From positions 211,018,361 to 211,082,360 of the forward strand of contig NC_080671.1 in the NCBI RefSeq assembly GCF_030247195.1: DNA of 64,000 nucleotides, given 5' to 3'. A program made the position numbers and the translations under genes. This DNA is from Topomyia yanbarensis (Eukaryota; Arthropoda; Insecta; Diptera; Culicidae). Positions 39,112 to 51,009 of this stretch are shown piece after piece. A model generated the notes under the pieces. The model ran no database searches. It worked only from the letters and a program-made list of their open reading frames with translations, and was not told the DNA's origin. Numbering within the stretch: the first letter of the stretch is position 1; each line of letters starts with the position of its first letter.

Positions 39112-39429
39112 ATTTCCGCAGACGAAGCTATACCAATACGAAACTGTAAAACAAACACTATCAAAACCGTTTGGTAGGCTCTAGCCTACGTTCAAGTCAT
39201 ATTCGAGTAAACTCCTTCTTTAGCATATTTTTTTATGCTAAAGCATATCTTTGAGATGCAAAATATACAAAAATAAAAATATTGTACTGTAAGACTTCGT
39301 TAAGGGAATTTTTTACTAAATAATCAGAACGGGTTATGAGGCTTTGTCGAGGGACTAAAGAAGAATATTTTAACCGCTGCGGTTTATTAAAAAGAAAGAA
39401 AAAATATGTTTGCGTTTCGAATTCGTCTC

Positions 39430-39554
39430 TTCAAAACCAGAAAAAATATGTGCCGATTTTGTCAATGTTATCGTTTTATCAGCCTAAAATTAACCAATGG
39501 GCTGATAAAAACGGGCTTCACTGTATTCAAAAAACGACTAAAACTCTATTATGA
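39430..39554 (+). pseudogene. possible reverse-transcriptase fragment
   Basis: The + frame ends KINQWADKNGLHCIQKTTKTLL. It resembles the segment after the YADD box in Jockey or I-type RTs (INxWADKNGFxxSxxKT). Nothing upstream in this frame shows RT motifs, so this may be chance. Confidence 0.35.
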
Positions 39555-39989
39555 TGCCGTGTAAATTGCACTATATATTTAAGGATAAAAGAAGGAAGCA
39601 TGAAGTATCTTATTACTTAGTGGAGAGAAGGAACGGAGGAGGGGGCTAAAAGCTTCCCAACTAGAAAAGGAAATCAAACATTGGAAATATGTATATTGTC
39701 CTTTTTGAAATCCAAAATCTTCTAGTTTAAATTTAAATTTATAATAAAATCTGTTAATCACTACACCACTTAAATGTGTAGTGTAATTTGTGAATGGCCT
39801 AATAATAGTGGTTTAGTAGTTTTGTCAATATATGGTTTTGCGTGCTAAAAATTACTAATTGCACAATAGCTCAAAATTTGTTTTCTTCATGGTCAAAACA
39901 ATTTTGATCACCTTTTTGCCGCTTCGAAACACTGTGTACCTGGGACTCTTCTGTGCACCAACTTACTCAAAAAGTTTAAAAAAATCAAT

Positions 39990-40205
39990 TTTGACAAATC
40001 GTCGGACCCTGCTGCGTATTGAAAATGTTCACAATTATTGATTTTCAACTACCAACAACTTTCCCTTCAATATACTACACTCCCGAAAAGTTGAAAAAAT
40101 TTCATTGTGACGCATCGTCGGACCCCACTGTGCATAGAAAATGTCCAAAACTATTGATTTTCAACTGCAAACAACATGTCCTTCAATAACTATTTATTTC
40201 TAAAC
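39990..40205 (+). repeat. ~125-bp tandem duplication (TCGTCGGACCC...)
   Basis: TCGTCGGACCCTGCTGCGTATTGAAAATG at 40000 and TCGTCGGACCCCACTGTGCATAGAAAATG at 40126 start two imperfect units. Each continues with TATTGATTTTCAACT and CCTTCAATA. Confidence 0.7.
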
Positions 40206-40952
40206 AATTGAAAGTTAACCGCATCAACTTCAACTCCAATCGGGAAAGTAACGCAAAACGTATCGCGATAACCGATGAACCGACGATGACGATGAATACG
40301 ACGATACAATTATCGACGATCTGTGTCTAAAAATGACACGTCCTACAGCTGAAGTATATGACTTGCGTTGGAGAACAAGGAAATTAGTGTGACCTGACTT
40401 TAACGACAAAATTCAATAGTATCGTAAAATATGAATATGGCCATCAACAAAAATAATTATCGGCAGATGTATCCCGGTTTTGGTCACCCAAGGAACAACA
40501 CAAAGTTTTGTTGTCAAAAACCTTCCTCAAATAAAAATAAAAAAAAAATTGTCATCCATCCTGATTGATTCCGCCCAGCCGGTGGATGCACACCGTGAGA
40601 TTTTGGCTGGTAGCCGTTGTTTGGTAGGATCGGGAATTAATGTTCGAGCCAGAGTACCAGCAACGTTGGCTGCAAACAGTAAGGTATAGCTTTCCTTTTC
40701 CGAGTTTCTTTTCCTTGTGTCTACATGCTTTTCACCTGTTTTTGCGAGCACCAGCGCTTTCGTCGGAATCATTCTAACTACTGATTCGTTCATATTGAAC
40801 AGGCACTCAAGTTTCACGGTAATCCGCTTTTTTGGTTGTTAATAAAATAATCTAATTCATTGAACCAGTTTCTGATATGCTTTTCCGTAACTGCAGTACG
40901 TTGTTTCGAAAGAGCGCTTGGTGTGCGATAAGGATGAAGCCGGAGAAATAAC

Positions 40953-41129
40953 TTAAAGTTGGACAGAGAAATGGTAAAATTCGTAAACGAAAAAAAGCAG
41001 TTTTTTTACACCGTATGTCAGATCTTCATAAAAATCAATCAGCAGTACTGTAACAACATTCTGACATACGGTGTGGAAAAAACTGCTTTTTTCGTTTGCG
41101 AATTTTGCGCATTCTCTGTCCAACCTTAA
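40953..41129. mobile_element. 169-bp palindromic MITE with TTAA duplication
   Basis: TTAA (40953-40956 and 41126-41129) flanks two ~65-bp arms that are nearly perfect complements: GTTGGACAGAGAAATGG, and TACACCGTATGTCAGA against TCTGACATACGGTGT. The loop is about 40 bp. Removing the body and one TTAA leaves the transposase frame reading through (SQPCLKLFLRLHPYR), which proves the insertion. It is not related in sequence to the other TTAA MITE family here. Confidence 0.9.
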
Positions 41130-41810
41130 GACACGGCTGGGAATTCCTGCTGCGAAAGGGTTAGGTTTCAGGAGTTTTTAATCGTTGAGCATCAACTGGA
41201 AAGCCCGATTGTTCCACAATGCAAATCCATTCGATAGTTGATTTTTCCTCCTACGAGGTCAAAATAGTAGGTTTACCCGGTGAACGCAGCATTTGTAGGT
41301 TTTGCTAATGGTGGCCTCTAAAAACACCAAACGAAACAGCAGATTTTCGTATAGATACACCTATTCGTACCATGTCAACAGCTTTTCCAAGTGCAGACTC
41401 GTTGTAGGCAGGGCAGGAAAATTTCGAAAACTGAATTGATTGCTGTTCGAAGCGTCACGAAGCACCTTCTCAAGCATACCACATGCAATCGATGAGTTTG
41501 ACACAAACGCTGCGAACATTTAGGGGTAAAACTTATCTCTGCTCGGACGAAGCGAGCTTCGCATCTAGTTCGCTCTTTACAATGTTCGAAAAAGTTCACA
41601 TTAACCTTAGAAGCACACATCGTCGAACACGAGGTAAGCTCTTGGCTCGTGGTTTTTGCGTTTTTGGAACATTTCCACAGAGTTTCGAAGCGATATTCGG
41701 TGAACACATATAAAGCGAATGCCTCGTTTATTTGAGAATCGCGAACATCGAAGTTTTATATCGCTTCAAGCATCAGCATCATGAGGCCACCGCGAACATA
41801 TTCGCTACGT

Positions 41811-43079
41811 GACTATCTGTCTTAAAATCATAAACTGTAAATCTTATTTTGAGTATAAATAAAATGGATTATTTTAAGATTATAATTTAGGATTTAGGGA
41901 TTAGGTGCGTCGCATACCTTACCAATTTATGAGCCACGAGTTTGAATGAGCGTAGTGGTAGTGAAATTCAAATTCTTTTTTTCGGAATACAATTATGTTT
42001 ACTAACTACTTTGATTGCAAACTCGTCTTTTCTTCTTCAATCGGAATATATTTTCCCTGCCAAGGAGTTTAGGTGAAGATGTATAAAGTATGTTTAAGGG
42101 GGTAAGGGTTTCAGCGTGAAAAAATATTTTTTGGTGAAATGACTCTTTTGGATGAAATGATACATTATAATGTACAAAAGTTTTCATCAATTCGCTTCGC
42201 CCAAATTTCTAAAAAAATCGCGAATAGTGTTTTTTAACGCTAAAACCATTACCCCTCTCTTAATAATCTCCCTATCTAAAACAAATTCTTCCTAAAAAGA
42301 ACAATTTTCGGATGGAATCTCACTGCTGACGTCTGAGTTCAGTTAGACGGCGAACTTCAGTTATTTGCATCCACTGAGGGGTAGTTAGGCGTAGTCCGTT
42401 GGCCTTTGTTTTCAACTTGTTGCGGTTTCTAACGTTCTTGCGCAACATTCCTAAATCGGCTAGTCATATTCACTCAATAATATGCGATGATTTGTGTGTT
42501 AAACGTTATTTTTAATTTTACCAAATGAATTTATTAACAAATACCTACATACTTGAATCCATTATTATTGTCATTAATTGAATTATAATTTCTTGGCATC
42601 TGTACCAAACCAAGAGGAAAGCTTCCAAATGATTTTTATAATATTGTTTTATAAGTTTATTGGTTGATTACCTAATCACAAGAGACAAAATATTTATTTT
42701 CAAACATTTTCGACAGAATCTGTTCACTTAATAAATGAAGTGTCAAACTTATTACATGTTCCACTTTTATGAAATTTATTTCCTGACTCCTGTACATGTG
42801 TTTTGTGATAAATAATGAGAAGGATATTCCAACTTGTTTGTATTGTATTTTTATTTATTTCAACTTCATCTTTCAATTCTGAAAAGGACAAAATTTGGTT
42901 TATCTTCTCCATGATGTAATCTTCCCTTATTTGACTTTTACTAATAAAAAATAAAAGAAAGAAATCTTTAGGGCCCCCCGTATTTTTTTTTTGAATCAGT
43001 TATAGCCGAAATGCTTTATGTAAGGGAAATCTCGGAAAATGAGAAGCGAAATAAATAACTCCAAGTAGAATAAAAGTCG
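41811..43079. other. interior of the hAT-like element, non-coding
   Basis: AT-rich; no domain is seen in any frame. Confidence 0.4.
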
Positions 43080-44050
43080 TTCTAAACTCGAACTTTTTCG
43101 AATACTGTCTTTCCATTATTATTCGCTTTTTGTCGCATTCCATATTTTGATATATTATTTTGAAGACCCATATTTAAGATCAATACAATAGTAATTCTTC
43201 AAAAGGGCTAATGAGACTTTTGTAAACAAACTTATTTCGCTCATTTTTCCGCAACAGAGTTGAATTTTATGAAAAATACACATGAATCAACATCTTTGCC
43301 CTTAGTAGAATCGATTTCAAATGTTTTCTGTGTTGAAATGATAACAAATTAAGAGAAATCAGCAAAACAAAAGTTTGTTCACAAATCTTATTAGCCCTAT
43401 TCAAATGTTGATATGGAATAATAAAATCAATCAAGATCAATTTCGATTTTTTTTAAATTTTGCAGTGGTGTAATCCCTTAAGTGGTTGATTTAACGGCTT
43501 CTTTCAAAATTTATCGAACCTACTCCCATTCGTTCATTCGTTAGAGTAGTTTATGTTAAAGAGAGTGTACTAAATTAATAGGAACACTTAAATTTAGGAA
43601 GTTATGACCCTCGCTCCACAATGCAGTTTGTGACAGAATTGCTCAACTGAAAATTATTAAATGAAATGAATGAAAACAAACATTAGACTATAGCATTTTG
43701 TACGCATGCACTTCAGAGGTCCAAGGGTTACAATTTCTGTTCTAGTTCTCGGATCGCCAACACATTTTTTTCGATTTTTTGGCCCAGTTCTCAAGGGAAA
43801 TCCAGTTTTTATCTTTTTGCATACATATTGCATTGAATGAAGAACTTAGATAATGTATTCATAAAGTATTAGTAATAATTCGATTGTCCGTTCATTTTAA
43901 AAGGCTATTTTCTATAACTTTACAAATTTCACTTTCAAAATTTCTCGAAATATCACGTTCTAAAAGTTCTCAACCGATATAATATTCGAAAACAGTGTTA
44001 AAAATGTCTCATCACACTGGTAGATGGATTCAAAGCGTTTTTTTAAATAA
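43080..44050 (+). repeat. diverged dispersed repeat, partner of 23630-24900
   Basis: It shows the same order of landmarks as 23630-24900, without the TTAA MITE. It ends ATGTCTCATCACACTGG followed by TAGATGGATTC. Confidence 0.65.
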
Positions 44051-44639
44051 GTGCGCGAAAAAACATGCGCCCTTCTAAAACATACTTCTGAATCAAAATG
44101 GTTTTACTGTTAGTCGAAAACAAGATTTACAAAACGACCAGAACTGCCAAATATGAATCGGGAATGGTCGAGTTTATTGACATTCCCTATTTATTTCTAG
44201 GATTCATCATACACATCATGACGTTATTTATTTAACTGATAATCGATTTTTTCCTTTGAATGGATATCGATATCTTTATCCTCAAGAAACTGACATAACT
44301 GGATCCTCAAGAAACTGACATAGGAGCATGACTAAGATAAGCGAGCCACTCAATACGTTGTGTACATTGTGTTTAACTTCATTTTCTAGCCCTAATTTAT
44401 TTCATTTGAAAATTTATCCCCGCCCTGTCACGAAATCTTGATTTTATCCCTACTGGTAATATATCAGTAGGGTATCTTAAATAAACTTGTTACGTCACTT
44501 TTCAGTTAACCCCAGCATCCATAAGCTACACATTGTCACAATTATTTTTCACCTATTCCACCCTTAATACAAGGCCTCTGTCTAGAATATACTTTTTTTG
44601 CCTAACTAGTAGGTAGGTATTTGAATAAAGAAAACTAAT
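44051..44639. other. interior of the hAT-like element, non-coding
   Basis: A short direct repeat CTCAAGAAACTGACATA occurs at 44281 and 44306. Nothing else is recognised. Confidence 0.4.
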
Positions 44640-45222
44640 ATCGTCCGGCGAACATGTTAGCGATGGCCCTCGCGATGCTAAATTGATATAATCCTTCGGT
44701 GTTCGCGATTCTGAAATACTTCGAGGTAATCTTTTTTCTGTGTTCGCGAACATCGCTTCGAAGCTCCGTGTAACTGTTTCAAAAATATCGATCACACGAA
44801 CCAAGAGCTTAGCTCGTGTTCGTCGAAAACTACGCAAAAGCTTTTACATATCTTTCCGAACATCAATGAAATGAACAAGAAGCTTCATTTGTCCTCGCCG
44901 AAGAGCATGCAAAAGTATCGCCCAAATGTCCGCAATTACGATGGTAAGCGATTGTGATGCGAAGCTTGTGAATACGATCCAGTAACGCAAAGCTTCGCGC
45001 TTTGAAAGTATTCGAACATAGGTTCGGTTCGAATATTTCCTGCCCTGGTTGTAAGCCAAATGGATTGAAAAGTGCATTGACATGTTTAAAAATAAAGTGG
45101 AATCAGCAGCTCCAAGTATACTGACTTACAAAACTAGAGATTATTCTGTGTGATATGTGATTGGAATACACCCAGGTTTTTTTTTACGCGGGGGATACGC
45201 TAGGATAGGATCCGCCAGCTGG

Positions 45223-46040
45223 CTTCTTCTTATATTTTACTAATCCCTGTTGAAAACGACATACCCCCACTCGACCAATGTTGCCAAAATATTTGTTTTG
45301 TTTCGGACGTATATTTGTTCTGATTAAAATATTCTATATTATGTACCAATTTCATGCTTCTGGAAGAATCAAAGATTTAGTCTTTATATCCGCATTCAAA
45401 CGATCATAACGTCTTTTTTCCATCGGAATACAGCAAAACAAAATAATATATATTCGTTGTTGGACATTACGAAAAATATCTTCCTGCCTCTATGCCTACA
45501 TGTGATCGTTTCGGAGAAAACAGCAGTAAAAAATACACGCTCCTATTTACACCGATGATCGATTCAGTTGAAAACTGTAAAATTCAGCTGTATCGATGAT
45601 ACCAAAGGAAGAACAAGAAGCGACTTCCGTTCTCCCTGTTTGCTCAGTACTTCCAATTTACTCGGTACTGGAACAAAGACAATTTTTACATGAAGTTCAA
45701 AATATTTTCATACTTACGCTACACAGCCTGTTGATTTCGAAAAGAGGCATTTCCGCATTATTCCGCACACAGAACAGAATCCATGATAACCGCGCTACCT
45801 GATCTCTCGGGAACTTCAGTTCTGGATAATATGTTTGATTTCGATGTTATAGAAAGAAAGCGGTATCTCGAGAAAACAAAAAAATCAACACAGTTAACAA
45901 TCGTCGTTTTATGTTTGATATCACAATATGACAACACTTCCAAGCAGCCCTTTAGTACTTTTAGTTTCCAAGCCGAAGGTTTGCCTATGTCACTTTCGTC
46001 CAATCACGAGCTGGTTCAGAATTGGTTCAAAAACAGGGGA
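45223..46040. other. loop segment between ACGCGG arms, no gene recognised
   Basis: Overlapping frames on both strands (45596-45802 +, 45783-46064 +, 45758-46003 -) contain no motif I recognise. A cargo or captured sequence is possible, but nothing supports a function. Confidence 0.4.
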
Positions 46041-46281
46041 CAGAGCTGGCGGATCCTATCCTAGGGGACACGTACCGCGTAAAAAACCGCGTTAGTTGGA
46101 AAATCCGCGTAAAAAGCCGCGTTAATTGGAAAATCCGCGGAAAAAACCGCGTTAATTGAAAAATTCGCGTAAAAACCGCGTTAATTCGAAAATCCGCGTA
46201 AAAAAAACTCTCAGCAGCATAGAATATTTTTGGAAGTTTTTTTTGCGCGGACTTAGCAACTAACACGGTTTTTGCAAAAAT

Positions 46282-48908
46282 ATATTCTAAGTCCTTTTGA
46301 ATGCAAAAGACTTAGAAGATTTTCGGAAAGATGGTAGAGACGGGTCTGGAAGACTCCTTATGGCCCACACCCCAACAATATGGGTATTTTCGGAATGGTC
46401 TTGAAGAGTAGGTGCCAGAAATTGATTTTTGACTCCATTTTGAAATCAAAGATGGCGACCAGGGATGCCAACGGTACCGATAAACTACATTTTTTTCGAT
46501 ATATTTACATTTGCACAAGCCGTACAGCCCGCTACAGCGACGCATCACTACAGCTCTTGCCAAAACGGTAGCCAAAGCTAGTACATTTTCCCGTACAGCA
46601 GTAGAATACATTTTTGTTTTGCTGCTGTACTCCGACTGCTCGGTGAGAGTGTGGCGTAGTAAAGTTTGTTCTCTCGCGTTGTACATTTTTCTCTGCATAG
46701 TCAAAGGGAGAGGCCCGCACACGAAAGCGTTGATACTGGCCGTGGCGTAAATGAGCCGCAATCATTGTCGTCATTTTTGAATAAAAATATTAAAAAGATT
46801 GAAAATATTAAAAAATGTAAAATAAGGAAAGAGAAGCTGTACCGCTCGCGTCTGGTGGCTGTACTGGGGACAGTAGTTTTTTGTCATGATACTGCTTTGC
46901 ACACAGGCAGCCGTACAGCGCTGGGCGTCCTGCACTAGCGAATGACAGCAGCATCGAGAGAGAAATGAGAATGTAGGCAGAAAAATTACAGCCGCAGAAA
47001 AGGTAGGCATTTTGCATCCTTGATGGCGACTTCCGGTTTAGCGAAATTCGCTATAACTCAATCAATATGGGTATTTTCGGAATGGTCTTGAAGAGTAGGT
47101 GCCAGAAATTGATTTTTGACGCCATTTTGAAATCAAAGATGGCGACTTCTGGTTTAGCGAAATTCGCTATAACCCAATCAATATGGGTATTTTTGGAATG
47201 GTCTTGAAGAGTAGGTGCCAGAAATTGATCTTTGACGCCATTTTGAAGTCAAAGATGGCGACTTCCGGTTTAGCGAAATTCGCTAGAACTCAATCAATAT
47301 GGATATTTTTGGAATAGTCGTGAGGAGTAGGTGCCAGAAATTGATTTTTGGCGTCTTTTTGAAATCAAAGCTGGCGACTTCCGGTTTAGCGAAATGCGCT
47401 GTAACCCAATCAATATGGGTATTTTCGGAATGGTCTTGACGAGTAGGTGCCAAAAATAAATAAATTTGCACCTTCCCCGCAAGGTTTTCCATCAAAATTG
47501 ATTTTTGGCACCATTTTCAAATCCCAAATGGCGACTTCCGGCTTAGCGAGATTCTCTACAACTCAATCAACATGAGTATTTTCGGAATGGTTTTGACGAG
47601 TAGCAGACAAACGGTTGGCGTCATTGTATTCTAGATGGCGACTTCCGGTTTACCGAAATTTCCGCATGAAAAATTTGGGTAATCATCTAAATCACCCTCA
47701 AATATAAGATCTAATCATAAACCAACAAAATGCAAAATATTTTTGTGTTCGTCCAGGAAAGTGCGGTGAGAATGGAAGAGAGAGAAGAAAGAGACGTATG
47801 TGGTGTGAGTTGGGGATTTGAATTTTCTTCAAATTAAACATATTGCTTAAATTTAAGTAAATTCAACTGTTTAATTTAAATTATTTGTACTACAACTTCA
47901 ACTTCCAAAAATACCAATATTGATTGGGTCATAGCGAATTTCGTGAAATCGGAAATCGCCATCTTGGATTTAAAAAGGGCGTCAAAAATCAATTTTTGAA
48001 ACCTACTCGTTAAGATCATTCCAAAAACACTTATATTGACTGGGTTATAGTGAATGAGGCTAACCCGGAAGCTATCTTGGAATTCAAAGTGGCGTCAAAC
48101 ATCGATCTTTGTTTACTACTCGTCAAGACCATTCCGAACATACCCATATTGATTGGGTTATAGCGAATTTCGCTAAACCGGAAGTCACCATTTCTGATTT
48201 CAAAATGGCGTCAAAAATCAATTTCTGGCACCTACTCTTCAAGACCATTCCGAAAATACTCATATTGATTGAGTTATAGCGATTTTCTCTAAACCGGAAG
48301 TCGCCATCTTTGATTTCTGCTACCTACTCTTCAAGACCATTTCGAAAATACCCATATTGATTGGGTTATAGCGAATTTCGCTAAACCGGAAGTCGCCATC
48401 TTTGATTTCAAAATGGCGTCAAAAATCAATTTCTGGCACCTACTCTTCAAGACCATTCCGAAAATTCCCATATTGATTGGGTTATAGCTCATTTCGCTAA
48501 ACTGGAAGTCGCCATCTTTGATTTCAAAATGGCGTCAAAAATCAATTTCTGGCACCTACTCTTCAAGTCTATTCCGAAAATACTCAAATTGATTGAGTTA
48601 TAGCGAATTTCACTAAACCGGAAGTCGCCATCTTTGATTTTAAAATGGTTTCAAAAATCGATTTCTGGCACCTACTCTTCAAGACCATTCCGAAAATACC
48701 CACATTGATTGAGTTATAGCGATTTTCTCTAAACCGGAAGTCGCCATCTTTGATTTCAAAATGGCGTCAAAAATCAATTTCTGGCACCTACTCTTCAATA
48801 CCATTCCGAAAATACCCATATTGTTGGGGTGTGGGCCATAAGGAGTCTTCCAGACCCGTCTCTTCCATCTTTCCGAAAATCTTCTAAGTCAAAAAGGACT
48901 TAGAATAT
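46282..48908. repeat. large foldback of ~116-bp repeats in opposite orientations
   Basis: Outer arms AAGACTTAGAAGATTTTCGG and CCGAAAATCTTCTAAGTC enclose GACGGGTCTGGAAGACTCC in both orientations. The left array has ATCAATATGGGTATT-type anchors near 46374, 47061, 47177, 47293, 47409 and 47566. The right array has CCATATTGATTGGGTTATAG-type anchors near 47918, 48030, 48146, 48260, 48353, 48470, 48586 and 48703. Units contain AAATTCGCTATAACTC, GGAATGGTCTTGAAGAG and AAAGATGGCGACTTCCGG. The centre (47690-47900) is unique. Confidence 0.9.
46452..47030. mobile_element. 563-bp hAT MITE inserted in a 116-bp repeat unit
   Basis: ATGGCGAC at 46452-46459 and 47023-47030 is a perfect 8-bp duplication of repeat sequence. 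The element starts CAGGGATGC and ends GCATCCTTG (one mismatch in the inverted termini). The neighbouring units are empty sites that confirm both ends. Frames inside overlap on both strands and show no transposase motif. Confidence 0.9.
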
Positions 48909-49149
48909 TTGTTTTGCAAAAACAGCGTTAATTAGAAAATCCGCGTAAAAAACCGCCGTAATTGGAAAATCCGCGTAAAAAAACCGCGTTAATTGGAAAA
49001 TCCGCGTAAAAAAACCTCGTAAAAAAACCGCGCAAAAAAAACTTGGCTGTACATTGTCATCAATCTGTTTTGGATTCAAGCTCAATAAGCTATTAAAAAA
49101 GTTATCAGTGGGCTCATAGATTCACTTCTAATAAGTAAACGAGAGAAAA

Positions 49150-49675
49150 AATACCAGAATTTAAAGGAAGAACCCCCGCTAAGTTTAATCTATGGGTCGA
49201 ATGTATACAACTAAGGCGTTTTGTATTCTATACTGTATAATTTCCGGTTTTATAATGTGGGAGTACCCAGATGAAGGGAAAGCAATGGTACAGTAATTAT
49301 ACTAAGAAAATTTATCCTGATTCGAAAACCCTTCATGACGAAGAACCTAGACGCTATTTCTTCTTTTCCTTCGTACATGAGACAACTTTTCAAACAAAAT
49401 TAAAAATCTAACTATTCAAAAATTCTTCCTAACCGTTAGTTCCGTTTCGATTTCGTATTCTTCTAGCTGTGTTCCAAAGAGTACCCATCGATACTTCTTT
49501 AGACAAGCCATCGAGGAAGTGTCTCAAATAGTTAATCATTTTAACATAGCGTGAACTGTCAATTAGCTCTGCAAAATCGTATTTCTTTTCAAATATCTTA
49601 CATGTACCTCCTTGCGTTAAAAGAAATTCTTCAGAGGGATCTATACGAAAGCCTTTTAAATAGTCTTAAACTTCC
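49150..49675 (-). pseudogene. non-LTR retrotransposon EN-RT linker fragment
   Basis: The minus strand from about 49640 reads GGTCKIFEKKYDFAELIDSS, then a stretch with INYLRHFLDGLSKEVSMGTLW and NTARRIRNRNGTNG, a stop, and EEFLNS, a stop, IFNF. This is the arrangement of the linker before RT in mosquito non-LTR elements, where an RRMRNR-like motif precedes the RT start. Further stops follow. FDP, a stop, and IKLSGGSSF near 49175 may be the beginning of RT. It was recognised from pattern memory. Confidence 0.6.
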
Positions 49676-50580
49676 TAGAACATCAGATTACGCTATCTCT
49701 TACCATTGTACATAAATGCGTGTTACCTTAGGTTCGCTCACTGGCGCTACAATTTTACATTTTGCAAATGAGACATGGAAGTATTTTTAGTATCGTAAAA
49801 CGGGGGAACATTGATCACTTTTTCAAAAGTTTTTCGAATAACTATCTTTACTTCAAGTAGATGTAACTGTTTGCATTTTTAAATCAAGTACTGGCAATCA
49901 TAGATTTAAAATGCTCAAATAGTTGGGTATTTTGTCGTGTCGTTTTACCTTTCAATATAGGGGCCCCTTTTCAAAATTTCGGAAGAAAAATGATGTAAGG
50001 TTTTGAACGCTTATATCTTTTTTGTGCTGAATGGATTTAATCAATTTCTTCGTCATTTGCCCGAATATATTTGTACCAATGTTGCAATGTAATTTTTGGA
50101 ATATGTAGTACATTCATTATCAACGGAAAAATAGCGTTTTGAAAAATCTTTCGAAAACGTCTCGGAAAAGTGAAAATTTTCAGCCCATCCTGCACAGAGC
50201 CGTCAATATGGAACCGAACCGAACAATAAAATGATGAAAAGTTCCTATGACAATTCGTATTGGGTTCCTTGACGAGAGTAGTTGGTGGGGGAAAGCCGGC
50301 ATATTCGTTTTGGTTATGCCATTAGAAGCCGGACGGAAAGGAAAGGCTCATGCACGGCACGAGAACGAGCGAGAAAGCGATAGTAGTGCATATTAGCGAA
50401 AGCGTTACGTACATTTTTAACCTTAATAACTTTCCTTTTACTAAACGGATTGCTAATCTTGTTTCATAAATCGCAAGGAAAACATTCGACGCTTGCTACC
50501 GATACGTTGTTTGCTATATAAAATTTGTTTAAATAGTTCAAAAACTAGTTTTAATGAGAATCAACATTAATGATAAAACC
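49676..50580. other. no recognised feature
   Basis: Mixed AT-rich sequence with a GC-richer patch (50290-50400). No motif-bearing frame or array is seen. Confidence 0.35.
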
Positions 50581-50970
50581 TATAAATAGGGGTGACGCAG
50601 CTTTTCTCAAAGCCAGTGTGTACGACGCAGTGCATAACGAACATGCGTGCTAGGTGTTAGGTCGTCCATTGAGAAGCTGCATCGGACGACCAATCAAATC
50701 GGCTACTACCGGAGAGAAGAACAAAAACGTTGGTGGAGGTGGTGGCGGTGAAAACGGCCAAAAAGCCAAAGGCTGCTGCTAAGAAACGCTGTCACTGAAA
50801 AGGCGGTAGCAACTGCCACTAAAATGCCACCAAAACATCGAAGGCTGCAGCGAACAAGCCGAAGACTCCAAAGCCAAGGAAGGCCGCCAAACCTGCCAAG
50901 AAAGCTGCCCGAAGAACAGTAAATTCACGCGTCTCTAATGTTGCCAATAGTCCTTTTCAGAAATAAAAAA
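50581..50970 (+). pseudogene. histone H1-like relic with TATA box
   Basis: A TATA box-like TATAAATAGG stands at 50581. Coding-like sequence in shifting frames from about 50700 includes TTGEKNKNVGGGGGG, AKKPKAAAKKR, and then TSKAAANKPKTPKPRKAAKP and AKKAARR up to about 50925. Lys-, Ala- and Pro-rich text of this sort is the C-terminal tail of linker histone H1. The globular domain is missing and stops occur within the tail (near 50797 and 50820). CCTTTTCAGA after the stop could be a remnant of the histone 3' stem-loop. An alternative is another Lys/Ala-rich basic protein. Confidence 0.55.
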
Positions 50971-51009
50971 ATTCTTGTAAAGAGTTAGTGGTGCTTATTT
51001 TCCGTTAGC

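Larger units (their letters stand above)
41401..45055. mobile_element. 3.64-kb hAT-like element with ~400-bp inverted arms
   Basis: The left terminus CAGGGCAGGAAAATTTCG (41409) is mirrored by the complement of CGAATATTTCCTGCCCTG ending at 45047. The flanks GTTGTAGG (41401-41408) and GTTGTAAG (45048-45055) match at 7 of 8 bases. Subterminal arms (41409-about 41810 and about 44640-45047) share CGAACATCGCTTCGAAG-like and CCAAGAGCTTAGCTCGTG-like text. The transposase frame on both sides joins in register (LAYN/ESALG), which confirms the boundaries. No hAT transposase is seen inside; 43080-44050 holds another dispersed repeat. Confidence 0.85.
40300..45083 (-). pseudogene. pogo/Tigger-like transposase pseudogene split by two nested elements
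   Basis: Coding pieces on the minus strand are 45083-45048, 41408-41130 and 40952-about 40300. The N-terminal helix-turn-helix (Pipsqueak type) reads LAYN at the first break and resumes ESALGKAVDMVRIGVSIRKS after it. The CENP-B-type helix-turn-helix carries PGKPTILT, a stop, and EEKSTIEWI, then QSGFPVDAQRL. After the second break LFLRLHPYRTPSALSKQRTA leads to the DDE domain, where FNMNES (about 40795) stands at the first catalytic position with Asn for Asp. FVDGHIHIL (about 40430) resembles the second catalytic block. Further stops are present. Such enzymes move TA-target elements. No matching terminal repeats were identified here, so its parent element is unknown. Confidence 0.85.
45167..49051. 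mobile_element. 3.9-kb TA-flanked element with ACGCGG arms and foldback core
   Basis: The left end CACCCAGG, T run, ACGCGG (45169) is mirrored by CCGCGC, an A run and CTTGGCTG ending at 49049, with TA outside both (45167-45168, 49050-49051). Arrays of AAAATCCGCGTAAAAAACCGCG lie at 46075-46205 and 48935-49035. An inner inverted pair GGATAGGATCCGCCAGCTGG and GAGCTGGCGGATCCTATCC (45203-45222, 46042-46060) marks another layer. The termini place it in the same family as the MITE at 4766-5258. Confidence 0.7.

Noticed and set aside
40480..40689. Plus-strand 69-codon frame
   Set aside because: It is antisense to the DDE domain of the pogo-like pseudogene.
46312..47017. Overlapping frames on both strands with Cys and Ser-rich text
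   Set aside because: They span the boundary of the hAT MITE and the repeat array, so they cannot be one gene.
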